Positions 1 to 8,206 are shown, counted from the first letter of the stretch. The stretch: 64,000 nucleotides of DNA from Thermoactinospora rubra (GCF_002093975.1 NZ_MSZZ01000052.1:1-64000); one strand, 5' to 3'. Numbers and translations: made by a program. The notes: generated by a model not told the origin, from the letters alone.

Positions 1-238
1 CAGCCAGCTAACCCGGCCTCCACGAAACTCGGCGCGGTTCACTTTGGACGAGCATGGCCTTGGTGGCAGCTCAGGGTGTTATGGACCTGCTGGTCTGATG
101 AGACGCCGCGTCGGCGGTCGGTGGGGTGTGCTGGTACGGCGGGGCGCATTACGGCGATGCCCCGCGTGGCGCCCGCGCCGTGACTGCCCCTATCCGCAGC
201 GCGGCGCGGGGCGTACGGCAACGCAGCGCGCCGCCGCT

Positions 239-360
239 GACCACGCGGGAGCGCGTTGATCTACCAGCACGCCGCGATGGGGCGCGACCAAGCCATCGTC
301 GACGCCCTCGGCAAGCTCACCGAAACGGCCACCATGATTGACCCCTCGTCACCCGGCTAA
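239..360 (+). pseudogene. 3' relic of a tyrosine integrase gene
   Basis: From 253 one frame reads ALIYQHAAMGRDQAIVDALG and ends at a TAA at 358-360. The same segment closes the intact integrase at 21999-23126, and over 78 nt I count about 10 differences between the two. Just upstream the match continues (ACCACGCGGG) but an extra base breaks the frame, and nothing further upstream resembles an integrase. It holds the catalytic-tyrosine segment only, so it cannot be active. It is probably debris of an older related element. No tRNA fragment adjoins it. Confidence 0.75.
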
Positions 361-395
361 TGGCCCGGCAACCAGAGTCCTGACCGTGGAGACTC

Positions 396-1022
396 TTGAT
401 CGGTACGCTGATCGTCATGGGAACCGGTGAGGCGTCTCTGCGACGTGAGGACGTAACGTCGGCGTTGGAGACGACCCTGACCGCCCTGCAGGCCATGGGG
501 GCCGACCCGATGTACCGCGTGGGGGGCACAAGTGCCGCTCTGCTGCACGGCGTGCACCTTCCTGCCGGAGACGTCGACCTCTTGGCGGCTCGACGGCAGG
601 ACGTTGACACGGTCGCCGCCGCTCTGTCGTCCTTCCCCTGCCTGTATGCGGCCTCGTGGCTTCCCGAGAGTTCGCAGTATTTCGCTCGGTACGACGTGAA
701 CGGCGTCGTTGTCGAGGTCAGCACGGTGGAGCAGGACACCGACTCCGATGGGCTGGAGTGCGCAGGCCGTGGCCCGTGGCAGCACTACATCCTGATCACT
801 TGTGGCGCGCATCGGGTTCCCGTGGTTCGCCTGGAACTGCGGCTGGCCACAGAGCTCTTGCGTGATCGGCCCGACCGATACGAACCTCTCCTCGACCACA
901 TGGCGGCGCAGGGGTTCGATGCTGATCTTCTGGGCAGAGCGATGACTGCTCGCGGTCTGCCGCTGGAACGACAGCGCTGGGTTCATGACCGCCTCGCCCA
1001 CTCCTGGCCCCGCTCCCAGTAG
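396..1022 (+). CDS. nucleotidyltransferase-fold protein (hypothetical)
   Basis: A 208-residue protein if TTG 396 is used, or 201 residues from ATG 417. A GGAG lies close to 396 and is far from 417, so the start is unsettled. Near the N-terminus it has a GGTSAALLHG stretch followed by DVDLL. This resembles the glycine-rich and paired-acid signature of minimal nucleotidyltransferase (MNT/AbiEii-like) domains, where such acids bind metal. No antitoxin partner is adjacent. It lies in an accessory segment next to integrase debris. Function is not established; the fold is inferred from this motif alone. Confidence 0.5.
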   Translation: MIGTLIVMGTGEASLRREDVTSALETTLTALQAMGADPMYRVGGTSAALLHGVHLPAGDVDLLAARRQDVDTVAAALSSFPCLYAASWLPESSQYFARYDVNGVVVEVSTVEQDTDSDGLECAGRGPWQHYILITCGAHRVPVVRLELRLATELLRDRPDRYEPLLDHMAAQGFDADLLGRAMTARGLPLERQRWVHDRLAHSWPRSQ

Positions 1023-1024
1023 CT

Positions 1025-1480
1025 GCCAGGGATCGGCGAATCGCGGCCCGCGATTCTGCGGGGAGCGCTTACGCCCTGGACCGGTTCCGGACGCCGCCGA
1101 AGAGTCGGGCCGCCGGGGCGGGGAACCGCCTCTGGGTTGGCGGGTTAGCCTTGCGGGGGATCGTCTCGTGACGCCACCGCGCGGCCGAGCGATGGGCGCG
1201 AGAACAGCCCCCAAGGCCGCACGCGCAGCATATCGCCCCCCGGCCAGGGAGCCGGCTACGACTCATCTACCGGATTCGGCACCACCGTGGGCGCAAGGGT
1301 GAACGGAAGGGATTCTCCGCGGCCGACTACGCGGCGCTGTTCGACGCCAAGGCCGGCCTGGACTTCCACCCGCCGCAACCTCAGCCATGGCCTCTGTCAC
1401 TTTCCTCGACCCCGCCCTTGACTGGCACCTCGCGAGCTCGCCCTGGACGAACTGATCGCGGTCCGCCGCCTTCCCTTGCC
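1025..1480. other. no intact gene; decayed element sequence
   Basis: I see no gene with a convincing start, ribosome site and length. About 1160-1230 is a diverged copy of 8864-8932 inside the island, sharing for example CCGCACGCGCAGC. A stretch near 1310-1370 keeps codon-like composition (reading GFSAADYAALFDAK) but has no start, which suggests a gene relic. Confidence 0.45.
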
Positions 1481-1484
1481 GGTA

Positions 1485-2030
1485 TCACGTCGAGTAGATC
1501 ACAGCGACGGTGCCGGACGGGAAGGATCTGGCGCTACGCAACGTCAGCGGTCGGCGTTCGGCCACGTCGGAGAACATCGACCCGCCTCGGCCGACGATCG
1601 CGGGGTTGAACTTGAGCCAGTACTCGTCGACGAGATTCGCGGCGACGAGCGAGCGAACGGTTTGCACGCCCCCGAACACCACGAGGGCTCCACCAGAGGA
1701 CGACTTCAGGCGGCGAATCTGGTCCGCTCCGTCCCCGGCGGCCAGCGTCGAGTTCTCCCAAGCGCTGACGTCGAAACTGCTGTCTGTTGACAGCACGACC
1801 TTCGGCGTCGCGTTCATCCAGGCGGCCAGCTCGCCCTCCGCGGCAGTCCAATAGGCAGCCGAGTCGGGGAACGATCTGCGACCGAAGACAATGGTGTCCG
1901 CAACGGACATGAGCTCGCTCGTCAGTTCGTCTTCGAGCCGGGGGTCATCGACCACGAAGTCGAGGTCGTTGTCCGGCCCTGCCATGAATCCGTCGACGGT
2001 CACGTCGCTGAAGACGATCAGTGGTTTCAT
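1485..2030 (-). CDS. dihydrofolate reductase family protein (RibD C-terminal-like)
   Basis: A 181-residue protein opening MKPLIVFSDVTVDGFMAGPD, the N-terminus typical of the small YyaP/YwjB-like DHFR-family proteins of actinobacteria. It contains IVFGRRSF, then ALVVFGGVQTVRSL for the nucleotide-binding loop and LVDEYWLKFNPAIVG, in the family order and at the family length. These proteins are presumed NAD(P)H-dependent reductases of unknown substrate and are not the housekeeping folate enzyme. It is divergent from the LysR gene at 2338, which may control it. Confidence 0.82.
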   Translation of the reverse strand: MKPLIVFSDVTVDGFMAGPDNDLDFVVDDPRLEDELTSELMSVADTIVFGRRSFPDSAAYWTAAEGELAAWMNATPKVVLSTDSSFDVSAWENSTLAAGDGADQIRRLKSSSGGALVVFGGVQTVRSLVAANLVDEYWLKFNPAIVGRGGSMFSDVAERRPLTLRSARSFPSGTVAVIYST

Positions 2031-2318
2031 CTTCTGTCCTCACTCAGATCGGCATGGGGTGTCACGAGGCTGCGTCATTGGCGACATCGCTGGTGCCGTG
2101 ACTGAGGTCTGCACCTCGCCACTGCGTCACCGGTATTGCAGAGACGGTGAATGTCGTCGGGTGGGGCGGCCCGCTGTCGTGCTCGCGGCGCAATCCGCTG
2201 CACCAGTTCGGCCAGCCGCGGTCTGGGCGGTGCGTCGATGAGGGCATTGATCCCCCGGTCATGCGATCAATGCTGGCCTGCTGGAAGCATGACGTCCAAT
2301 GCCAAAAGCAGCAGGGTT

Positions 2319-2337
2319 CCATCGATAAAGTCGATGG
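2319..2337. promoter_or_regulatory. palindrome touching the LysR start codon
   Basis: CCATCGA-TAAAG-TCGATGG is a perfect 7-bp inverted repeat ending one base before the ATG at 2338. It includes a T-N11-A arrangement (T2322 to A2334), the usual LysR-family operator core. An autoregulatory role is inferred. Confidence 0.5.
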
Positions 2338-3198
2338 ATGCTGACACTTACCCACCTCCGGGTGCTGGAGGCGGTCGCCCGCCGTGGATCGGTGACCGAC
2401 GCCGCGAAGGAGCTGCATTACTCCCAGTCATCAGTCAGCCACCACCTTGGCCGCCTGGAGGCCGCTACCGGAGCCAGGCTCGTTCAGAAAGTGGGCCGCG
2501 GCATCCGACTCACTCCTGAAGGGGAGCTACTCGCTCAACGAGCAGCAGAGATCGTGGGGCGGGTGGACGCGGCATCCGCCGAACTGGCCGCACACCTGGG
2601 ACTTCGTGCTGGACGTGTGCGACTCGCCGGTTTCCAGACGGTCCTCGCCACGCTCGTCACGAAAGCCGCTGTCGAGCTGTCCCGATCGCACCCGGGAATC
2701 GAATTGAACCTCATCGACGCCCACCCGGTGGAGGGCCTGAAGATGCTGCGCTCCGGACACGTCGACATCGCCTTGATCTTCCGGCACACCGACACCCCAC
2801 TCGAAGAGGAGGGGTTCCGGCTCACGCACCTACTGGACGATCCGCTCTATCTCATCAGCCTCCACCCCGGCCAACGCCTTGAGGATCATCGCGACTCGGC
2901 CTGGGTCGGCGGATGCGAACGCTGCCGAGAAGCCTTGATCGCGGCATGCGGGCGTGCCGGCTTCTCGCCTCGAATCGCCTACTCCAGTGACGACATGGTC
3001 GTCATCCAGTCACTGGTGGCGTCCGGAATGGGGGTCGCCACGCTTCCCGGACTCGCGCTCACGGCGCACCGGGCGCCAGGGATCCACGCCACAGAAATCG
3101 CCGACAACGCCCGTCAGATCTATGCCGTCACATACGGCGACCCACCAGACCCCCCGGCCACCACCGCGCTGATCGAGATCCTGCGGGCCATGGCGTAA
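2338..3198 (+). CDS. LysR family transcriptional regulator
   Basis: A 286-residue protein. The N-terminal winged helix-turn-helix (residues ~1-60) carries the hallmark VTDAAKELHYSQSSVSHHLG recognition region followed by the linker helix. The rest is a periplasmic-binding-protein-like effector domain. It ends at the usual LysR length. It is divergent from the DHFR-family gene, with a 307-bp intergenic region holding an operator-like palindrome directly upstream of its start. That layout suggests it regulates itself and the divergent gene. The inducer is unknown. Confidence 0.92.
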   Translation: MLTLTHLRVLEAVARRGSVTDAAKELHYSQSSVSHHLGRLEAATGARLVQKVGRGIRLTPEGELLAQRAAEIVGRVDAASAELAAHLGLRAGRVRLAGFQTVLATLVTKAAVELSRSHPGIELNLIDAHPVEGLKMLRSGHVDIALIFRHTDTPLEEEGFRLTHLLDDPLYLISLHPGQRLEDHRDSAWVGGCERCREALIAACGRAGFSPRIAYSSDDMVVIQSLVASGMGVATLPGLALTAHRAPGIHATEIADNARQIYAVTYGDPPDPPATTALIEILRAMA

Positions 3199-3219
3199 TG
3201 TCCCAGGTGCCGCCCCGGC

Positions 3220-3351
3220 GTGAGCACAGGACACGCATACGAGGAGCTCCACCACCTCGCGGATCGGCCGCCGCCCGACCAGGCGCGTCGTCTGTTGCGC
3301 TCGGTGAGGACAGATCCGGAACCGGCGGAGCGGTTCAATCGGTCAATGTGA
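3220..3351 (+). CDS. possible 43-residue antitoxin-like small protein or remnant
   Basis: From GTG 3220 a short frame reads YEELHHLADRPPPDQARRLL near its start. This resembles the EELHALVDRLPEDR opening of the antitoxin at 6745 and similar small actinobacterial antitoxins. It stops at 3349-3351. I see no good ribosome site and no toxin downstream. It may be a decayed antitoxin or chance. Confidence 0.3.
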   Translation: MSTGHAYEELHHLADRPPPDQARRLLRSVRTDPEPAERFNRSM

Positions 3352-3871
3352 CCGCCACGCTCTCGGATACGCGCGTCGCCTGGTCACATCCGGCCCACAT
3401 GAGCCGATCTCGGGCCTGCGCCGAAAATCAGCGCTTTATCGCTGTCCGGCCTTCTCCCATGCCTCGCCTCGCTCCGGAGGAGCACGTACGAAATGCAGGA
3501 GGGGGCGGCGGACCAGATCGAGGGGCGAACCGGTGAGCACAGGGCCGGCGCCATGAGATCGGCTCGCTCGTCATGCGGCCCGCGCGACGGGCCGTGGCCC
3601 GGACCGGTCGGCGAGCAGGTCGGCGTCGGCCGTACCTTTTCTTCTCCCCGGTGATGCCGCCACTCGTGTGCGTCCTGCCGCCGCCGGTCTCGGCCATCCG
3701 CGATCTGCGGCGGGCGAAGGCGTCCGGCTCCTAGCCGGCCAGACGCCTTGACCGCCGCATCCGTTTTCCACGCGATTGATCAGTTCGACCGGACGGGTTT
3801 CGGCGTCTCGGCGTAATTTGGGATCGATCGCATCCCGCGACCGACCCCGTGCGACAGAAGGGACCGGGCAC
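3352..3871. other. non-coding stretch with a hairpin at 3719-3747
   Basis: No convincing gene. The arms GGCGTC/GACGCC and CCGGC/GCCGG form an imperfect hairpin at 3719-3747, which could end transcription from the left or fold in the leader of the AAA+ gene. Confidence 0.4.
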
Positions 3872-5188
3872 GTGCTCGACGATGCCGGGCTTCGGGCGCT
3901 CCGCGAGGCGGTGCGTCTTTCCCCGGATAACCTCCCCTTGCGACGGCACCTCGCCGAACAGCTGCTGGCCAAGGGATATCTCGCCGAGGCCGAAGCCGAG
4001 TTCCGTGCCGCGCTGCTGCTGGCGCCCAAGGACCCCGACGTCGCGGCCGGGCTGGCGGAGGCCTTCGTCCGGCAGAGCGCCTACGGGGCCGCGCTGTCGG
4101 TGCTGGAACCGTTCCTGGCCGCGCCCGGCCACCCCCCGCGGCTGGGAGTGCTCGCGGCCAGGGCGCTGCTGGGCGAGGGCGACGCGATCGGCGCGGCCGA
4201 GCGGTACCGTGACGCGGTCTCCCGCGACCCGTCGGTGGCCGACCCCGATCTGGCCGCGCGGCTGGCCGTACCGCAACCCGCCCCGACGCACCCCGCACCG
4301 GCGTGGGACGGCACGGAGGTGGAGCGCTCCCGCGTCACCTTCGACGACGTGGCGGGCATGGAGGCGGTCAAGGAGGCGCTGCGGATCAAACTCCTGCTCC
4401 CCGTCCAGCAGCCGGAGCTGTTCGCCGCGTTCGGCAAGCGGGCCGGCGGCGGGGTGCTGCTGTACGGCCCGCCGGGCGCGGGCAAGACTCACCTGGCCAG
4501 GGCCGCCGCCGGTGAGCTCGGCGCGTCGTTCGTCAACGTCGGCCTGGCCGACGTCCTGGACATGTACATCGGCTCCAGCGAGCGCAACCTGCGCGCCACG
4601 TTCGAGCTGGCCCGCCGCAACCGGCCGTGCGTGCTGTTCTTCGACGAGGTCGACGCGCTGGCCGCCCGCCGCTCCGACATGCGCCATGCGTACAACCGCA
4701 AGGTGGTCAACCAGTTCCTGGCCGAGCTCGACGGCGTGGACGAGCACGCCAACGAGGGGGTCCTGGTGCTGGCGGCCACGAACGCCCCGTGGTACATCGA
4801 CGTGGCCTTCCGCCGTCCCGGCCGGTTCGACCAGATGGTGTTCGTGCCCCCGCCCGACACCGCCGCCCGCGCGGCGATCCTGCGCATCCTGTGCCGGGAC
4901 AAGCCGCTGGCCGAGATGGACTTCGACGCGGTGGCACGGGCCACCGACCAGTTCACCGGCGCGGACCTGAAAGGCGTGGTCGACCGCGCGGTGGAGGCCA
5001 AGCTGCGCCAGTCGATCAGCGTGGGCCGCCCGGTCCCGCTGACGACGCAGGATCTGCTGGACGCGGCCCGGGCCGCCAAGCCGACCGCCGTGCGGGAGTG
5101 GCTGGCCACCGCACGCAACTACGTGCTGCACGCCAACGACTCCGGCGCCTGGGACGAGCTGATTCCCTGGATCGACGGCAGACGGTGA
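3872..5188 (+). CDS. AAA+ ATPase with N-terminal TPR repeats
   Basis: A 438-residue protein from GTG 3872, chosen because AGAAGGGA lies 8 bases upstream. Residues ~1-130 form TPR-like helical pairs (for example LAEAEAEFRAALLLAPKDPD). A classic AAA domain follows: entry sequence VTFDDVAGMEAVKEALR, Walker A GPPGAGKT near residue 200, Walker B VLFFDEVDAL near 255, and arginine-finger region FRRPGRFD. It belongs to the FtsH/Cdc48/spastin-like classic AAA group but has no protease domain. Its stop overlaps the GTG of the next gene, so the two are translationally coupled. The TPR part probably recruits a partner or substrate. The target is unknown. Confidence 0.85.
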   Translation: MLDDAGLRALREAVRLSPDNLPLRRHLAEQLLAKGYLAEAEAEFRAALLLAPKDPDVAAGLAEAFVRQSAYGAALSVLEPFLAAPGHPPRLGVLAARALLGEGDAIGAAERYRDAVSRDPSVADPDLAARLAVPQPAPTHPAPAWDGTEVERSRVTFDDVAGMEAVKEALRIKLLLPVQQPELFAAFGKRAGGGVLLYGPPGAGKTHLARAAAGELGASFVNVGLADVLDMYIGSSERNLRATFELARRNRPCVLFFDEVDALAARRSDMRHAYNRKVVNQFLAELDGVDEHANEGVLVLAATNAPWYIDVAFRRPGRFDQMVFVPPPDTAARAAILRILCRDKPLAEMDFDAVARATDQFTGADLKGVVDRAVEAKLRQSISVGRPVPLTTQDLLDAARAAKPTAVREWLATARNYVLHANDSGAWDELIPWIDGRR

Positions 5189-6408
5189 CCGCCGCGGCCC
5201 TGGTCGAGCGGGCCCGCGTACTGCTGGAGCTGCGCCGCCACGCCGACGCCGAACGGGAGCTGCGCGGGGCGCTCGCCCTGGATCCCCAGCACGCGAGGGC
5301 GCACGCCCTGCTCGCCATCGCCCTGGCGGAGCAGCGGATGCTGCCCGAGGCGGTCGACGAGGCCCGAGAGGCAGTACGGCTCGCGCCCGACCACTGGTTC
5401 TCCCACTACGCCGCCGGGCGGGTGTACCACCGGGCGCACCGGCCCGGCGACGCGCTCGCCGCCGCCCGCGCCGCCCTGGCCCTCGTCCCCGAGCACGCGC
5501 CCAGCTGGGAACTGCTGGCCCGGGTGCACATCCAGGCGGGGCAGTGGCCCCAAGCGGCCGACGCGGCCCGCCGCGGGCTGGCCGTCGATCCGGAGAGGGC
5601 CACCCTGGCCGGCCTGCTGGCGCTGGCCCTCACCGCGCTCGGCGACGCCGCCCAGGCCAGGGCCGCCGCGGCGCGAGCCGTACGGCTGGACCCGGAAAGC
5701 GCGCTGGCCCACCTGGCGTACGGCCGGGCGGCGCTGGCCTTCGGCGACCCCGGCGAAGCCGCCCGCGCCTTCCGCGAGGTGCTCCGCCTCGATCCCGGCA
5801 TCGACCAGGCCAGAGACCTCCTGGTAGCGGCGCTGAAGCAGCGCAACCCCCTCTACCGGGGGCTGAGACGGCTGCGCGGCAGGTTCTTCGGCGGGTGGTG
5901 GATGGCGCTGCTGCTGCCCGCCGTACCCCCACTCGTCGCCGTCCTCGTCCTCATCGCGCTGCTGCACTGGGCGGCCTGGGTCGCCGAGGCGTTCGCCACG
6001 CTGCGCCTGGCGCGCGCCAGGTCCACCAGACTGCTCCTCGACGGCGTGGAGGCGCGAGTGGCCGGCCTGTGCTGCGGCCTGCTGTCCGCGGGCACGGCGC
6101 TGCTCGTGCCGAGTGTGGTGTTCGAGCAGGAGGCGATCGGCACGGCGGGCATGGCTGCCCTGGCGCTGATCACCCCGGTGCAGGAGGCGGCGCACACCGG
6201 CTCAGCCCGTGCTCGGGCGGTGCTGTACGGCTGGGCGGGCCTGCTGGGGCTGGCCGTCGTCCTGGCGGCGGTCCTGCCCTCGGTGACCGTCGCGGTGCTG
6301 AGCGCCTACGCCGGTCTGGCCACGATCTGGGTGGCGGCGGGCGTGCGGCGCCTCGCCCGCATACGGCCGTCCGCGCGCGGATCCGGCGACGCCGAGCGGG
6401 CCGGATGA
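5185..6408 (+). CDS. TPR-repeat membrane protein coupled to the AAA+ ATPase
   Basis: A 407-residue protein. GTG 5185 overlaps the TGA of the AAA+ gene in a GTGA junction. Residues ~1-220 are at least five TPR units of the AEREL-ALDPQHARA type. The C-terminal ~170 residues hold several hydrophobic segments, including one near ALLLPAVPPLVAVLVLIALL and two to three more before a basic tail (RRLARIRPSARG). This suggests a cytoplasmic TPR domain on a membrane anchor that could dock the ATPase. No enzymatic motif is visible. Confidence 0.8.
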   Translation: MTAAALVERARVLLELRRHADAERELRGALALDPQHARAHALLAIALAEQRMLPEAVDEAREAVRLAPDHWFSHYAAGRVYHRAHRPGDALAAARAALALVPEHAPSWELLARVHIQAGQWPQAADAARRGLAVDPERATLAGLLALALTALGDAAQARAAAARAVRLDPESALAHLAYGRAALAFGDPGEAARAFREVLRLDPGIDQARDLLVAALKQRNPLYRGLRRLRGRFFGGWWMALLLPAVPPLVAVLVLIALLHWAAWVAEAFATLRLARARSTRLLLDGVEARVAGLCCGLLSAGTALLVPSVVFEQEAIGTAGMAALALITPVQEAAHTGSARARAVLYGWAGLLGLAVVLAAVLPSVTVAVLSAYAGLATIWVAAGVRRLARIRPSARGSGDAERAG

Positions 6409-6444
6409 GCCCGCAATAGAGATCAACAACTCCATACAAGATCA

Positions 6445-6482
6445 AAGGCCCGGGTCCGGATTCACGTCCTGACGTGGGCCTT
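6445..6482. terminator. hairpin terminator, probably of the ancestral tRNA-Gly gene
   Basis: AAGGCCC (6445-6451) pairs with GGGCCTT (6476-6482), with an inner CACGT/ACGTG stem. It lies 8 bp from the first tRNA 3'-half copy, as the different hairpin at 23167-23199 lies beside the intact tRNA. It can serve the TPR gene on the plus strand and marks the original chromosomal flank. Confidence 0.6.
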
Positions 6483-6490
6483 CACAGTGA

Positions 6491-6532
6491 GAGCGGGTGA
6501 CGGGAATCGAACCCGCGCTGTCAGCCTGGGGA
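6491..6532. repeat. tRNA-Gly 3'-half copy 1 (left chromosomal att)
   Basis: A 42-bp copy of the 3' half of the minus-strand tRNA-Gly(CCC), from the acceptor end through the T arm to the anticodon loop. Two positions differ from the intact gene (GCCTGGGGA against GCTTGGGAA). With the hairpin to its left it is probably the displaced end of the original tRNA. Confidence 0.85.
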
Positions 6533-6657
6533 GTCTTTCAAGATCACACGCTCTGAGCGGGGAAGACGCTGACCTGCGCGTATGCCGGTCGAATTACCGT
6601 GAGTTCCCCTGAGTTCCCGTAGATCGCTCTGCAAACGGGCACGCAACGGGCACGGCC
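6533..6657. repeat. element left arm, copy A
   Basis: This 125-bp stretch is about 93% identical by eye to 8341-8465, the same position in the large element. It ends with ACGGGCACGCAACGGGCACG, a direct repeat of ACGGGCACG. A related GGGCACGTAACGGGCACG spans the integrase stop at 23117-23134. These are candidate integrase arm-binding sites. Confidence 0.7.
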
Positions 6658-6744
6658 ATCAGCACCCACGTGCCTGTTACGCGCGGCACGAACCTCCTTC
6701 TCGGTACACCAGAGCCGACTATGGGTGAGGCATAGACTTCGAAT

Positions 6745-6957
6745 ATGAGCGCGATGCGTGAAGAACTGCATGCCCTGGTCGATCGACTTCCCGAGGACCG
6801 TGTGCTGCCAGTTCTCGCACTTGTCCGCGAGAGCCTGGAGACGGCGAGCCGACGTGAGCGGGCCCTGGCCACCATGGAGCGGATTCAGGAGCGCATGCGC
6901 GGCGTGAGCGGGGTGGACGAGGAACTTAACCGCCTCCGGGAAGGTGCGCGTGACTGA
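6745..6957 (+). CDS. antitoxin of a PIN-domain toxin-antitoxin pair
   Basis: A 70-residue protein, start ATG 6745 (ATG 6754 is an in-frame alternative). It is rich in charged helical sequence: MREELHALVDRLPEDRVLPV, then a basic stretch RRERALATMERIQERMRG. It overlaps the start of the PIN gene, the coupling expected of a VapB-like antitoxin. I see no classical AbrB or ribbon-helix-helix signature, so the DNA-binding type is unknown. The pair lies alone between two att copies. Confidence 0.7.
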   Translation: MSAMREELHALVDRLPEDRVLPVLALVRESLETASRRERALATMERIQERMRGVSGVDEELNRLREGARD

Positions 6958-7399
6958 CGCGTATGTCGTGGACACCGGCGTGTTCCTGCGCTGGTTCGTC
7001 GATCAGCCCGGCTTCGAGCACGCCCGCCAACTCCAAGACGACTTCTTGCATGACCGGATCAGACTGGAGACGGCGGACTTCGCACGGATCGAGGTAGCCG
7101 GAGTACTGCGAAAGAAGGGCTTGCTCGCGGGCCGGCTCACCGCAGAGGAGTTCATCGCGGCCGTCCGGATCATCGACGAGTTCGCGGTCCGGGTCCATCC
7201 CGTCGATGTCGACCGGTTGGAGCGAGCCGCCAGCCTAGCCGTACGGTTGACCTTGCGTATGTATGACGCGATCTTCGCGCAACTTGCGCTCGATCGAGAG
7301 ATTCCGCTGCTGACAACCGACGCAAAACTCCACCGGGCACTGCACGGCGTCGTCAAGACTGAACTTCTCCGTGGCGTGAGCCCCACCGATCAACTCTGA
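6944..7399 (+). CDS. PIN-domain ribonuclease toxin (VapC-like)
   Basis: A 151-residue protein if GTG 6944 is used; GTG 6950 is an alternative. The PIN signature is clear: YVVDTGVFLRWF supplies the first acid, a central ARIEVAGVLRKK the conserved glutamate, and MYDAIFAQLAL with LLTTDAKLH the C-terminal acids. Such toxins cut tRNA or rRNA in a metal-dependent way and are held in check by the upstream antitoxin. The overlap with 6745-6957 supports co-translation. The target RNA cannot be predicted here. Confidence 0.85.
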   Translation: MRVTDAYVVDTGVFLRWFVDQPGFEHARQLQDDFLHDRIRLETADFARIEVAGVLRKKGLLAGRLTAEEFIAAVRIIDEFAVRVHPVDVDRLERAASLAVRLTLRMYDAIFAQLALDREIPLLTTDAKLHRALHGVVKTELLRGVSPTDQL

Positions 7400-7430
7400 G
7401 CCGAGCGTCCACCGCTACCGATGCCTACGA

Positions 7431-7472
7431 GAGCGGGTGACGGGAATCGAACCCGCGCTGTCAGCTTGGGAA
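7431..7472. repeat. tRNA-Gly 3'-half copy 2
   Basis: A 42-bp copy identical to the 3' half of the intact tRNA-Gly(CCC) gene through the anticodon loop, diverging after GCTTGGGAA. It cannot encode a tRNA because the 5' half is absent. Confidence 0.87.
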
Positions 7473-7610
7473 CCGGCTACTGATCTTGACGTCTTGACCT
7501 GCAAAACCAGGGGACCAGGTCACGCCGGGTCGAGTGACCGTGAGTACCCCTGACTGACCTCTGCTGTCCGTCCGTTCTGGCACGGATCTGGCACATGGAT
7601 CATGACCGTT

Positions 7611-7979
7611 TCAGCGCAGTGGGAGCACCCGGACGCGGATACCCCCCTTGGTGAAAGCCGCGATCGCGCCTGTCTGAAGGTGCCGTTCGAGAACCTCGAG
7701 ATTAGCCAAGATGATGTTGACCAAGTCGGGTGGACGAAGCTCCACCAGCTCTCGCACGAGGATGACGGAGGGCTCAGTCGCGCGGGCATAGGCCAGGAGC
7801 GCGCCGAAGTCGGTGTCAGCGGAGATGATGACCCGACCGTCCGCAACGGCGAGCTCCATGATCGTGGTGTCGGGCGCGCTCGTCGCCTGGAGATCGCGCA
7901 CGTGCACCGCATTGTGACCAGCTTTGGTCAGCAGCTCGGCGACGCGGGGTGAGAGGTTCTCGTCGACCAGGAAGTTCAC
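7611..7979 (-). CDS. DUF5615 PIN-like toxin
   Basis: A 122-residue protein opening MNFLVDENLSPRVAELLTKA, the signature of DUF5615 (PIN-like) proteins. The DEN acids, the mid-protein VIISADTDFGALL and the basic tail RVRVLPLR fit the family. These are predicted toxin nucleases of two-gene modules with DUF433 antitoxins. Its GTG overlaps the stop of the DUF433 gene by 4 nt, so the two are translated together. Confidence 0.87.
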   Translation of the reverse strand: MNFLVDENLSPRVAELLTKAGHNAVHVRDLQATSAPDTTIMELAVADGRVIISADTDFGALLAYARATEPSVILVRELVELRPPDLVNIILANLEVLERHLQTGAIAAFTKGGIRVRVLPLR

Positions 7980-8206
7980 GCCGGCTCTCGAAGGCGGTAG
8001 AAGTGGACATTCGTCGACGCCGCTGCGTACTCGAGCGCCTGCTTGATGTCCTCACGCTCCAGGTCCGGGTAGTCCGCGAGGATCTCATCGAAGGACCACC
8101 CGCCGGCGACCAGCCGCACCACCGTCTCCACCGTGATACGCAACCCACGGATGGTGGGCTTGCCTTCAAGCTTGTCAGGCTCGATGGCGATCCGATCGAA
8201 GTTCAT
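7976..8206 (-). CDS. DUF433 antitoxin
   Basis: A 76-residue protein with the DUF433 core: GKPTIRGLRITVETVVRLVA, then GWSFDEILADYPDLEREDI, a compact winged-helix-type DNA-binding fold. A strong GGGAGGGAG site precedes ATG 8206. It is first in the operon with the DUF5615 toxin. It probably neutralises that toxin and represses the shared promoter. Confidence 0.87.
   Translation of the reverse strand: MNFDRIAIEPDKLEGKPTIRGLRITVETVVRLVAGGWSFDEILADYPDLEREDIKQALEYAAASTNVHFYRLREPA

Larger units (their letters stand above)
6491..7472. mobile_element. att-bounded mini-segment 1 (CIME-like), PIN toxin-antitoxin cargo
   Basis: This segment is bounded by two copies of the tRNA-Gly 3' half (6491-6532 and 7431-7472). 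It holds a left arm resembling that of the large element and one toxin-antitoxin pair, with no recombinase. That matches the idea of a cis-mobilisable element, which keeps attachment ends and borrows another element's integrase. Mobility is inferred. Confidence 0.55.

Noticed and set aside
3428-3697. 89-residue minus-strand frame upstream of the AAA+ gene
   Set aside because: No ribosome site and Arg-rich composition. It looks like a chance frame.
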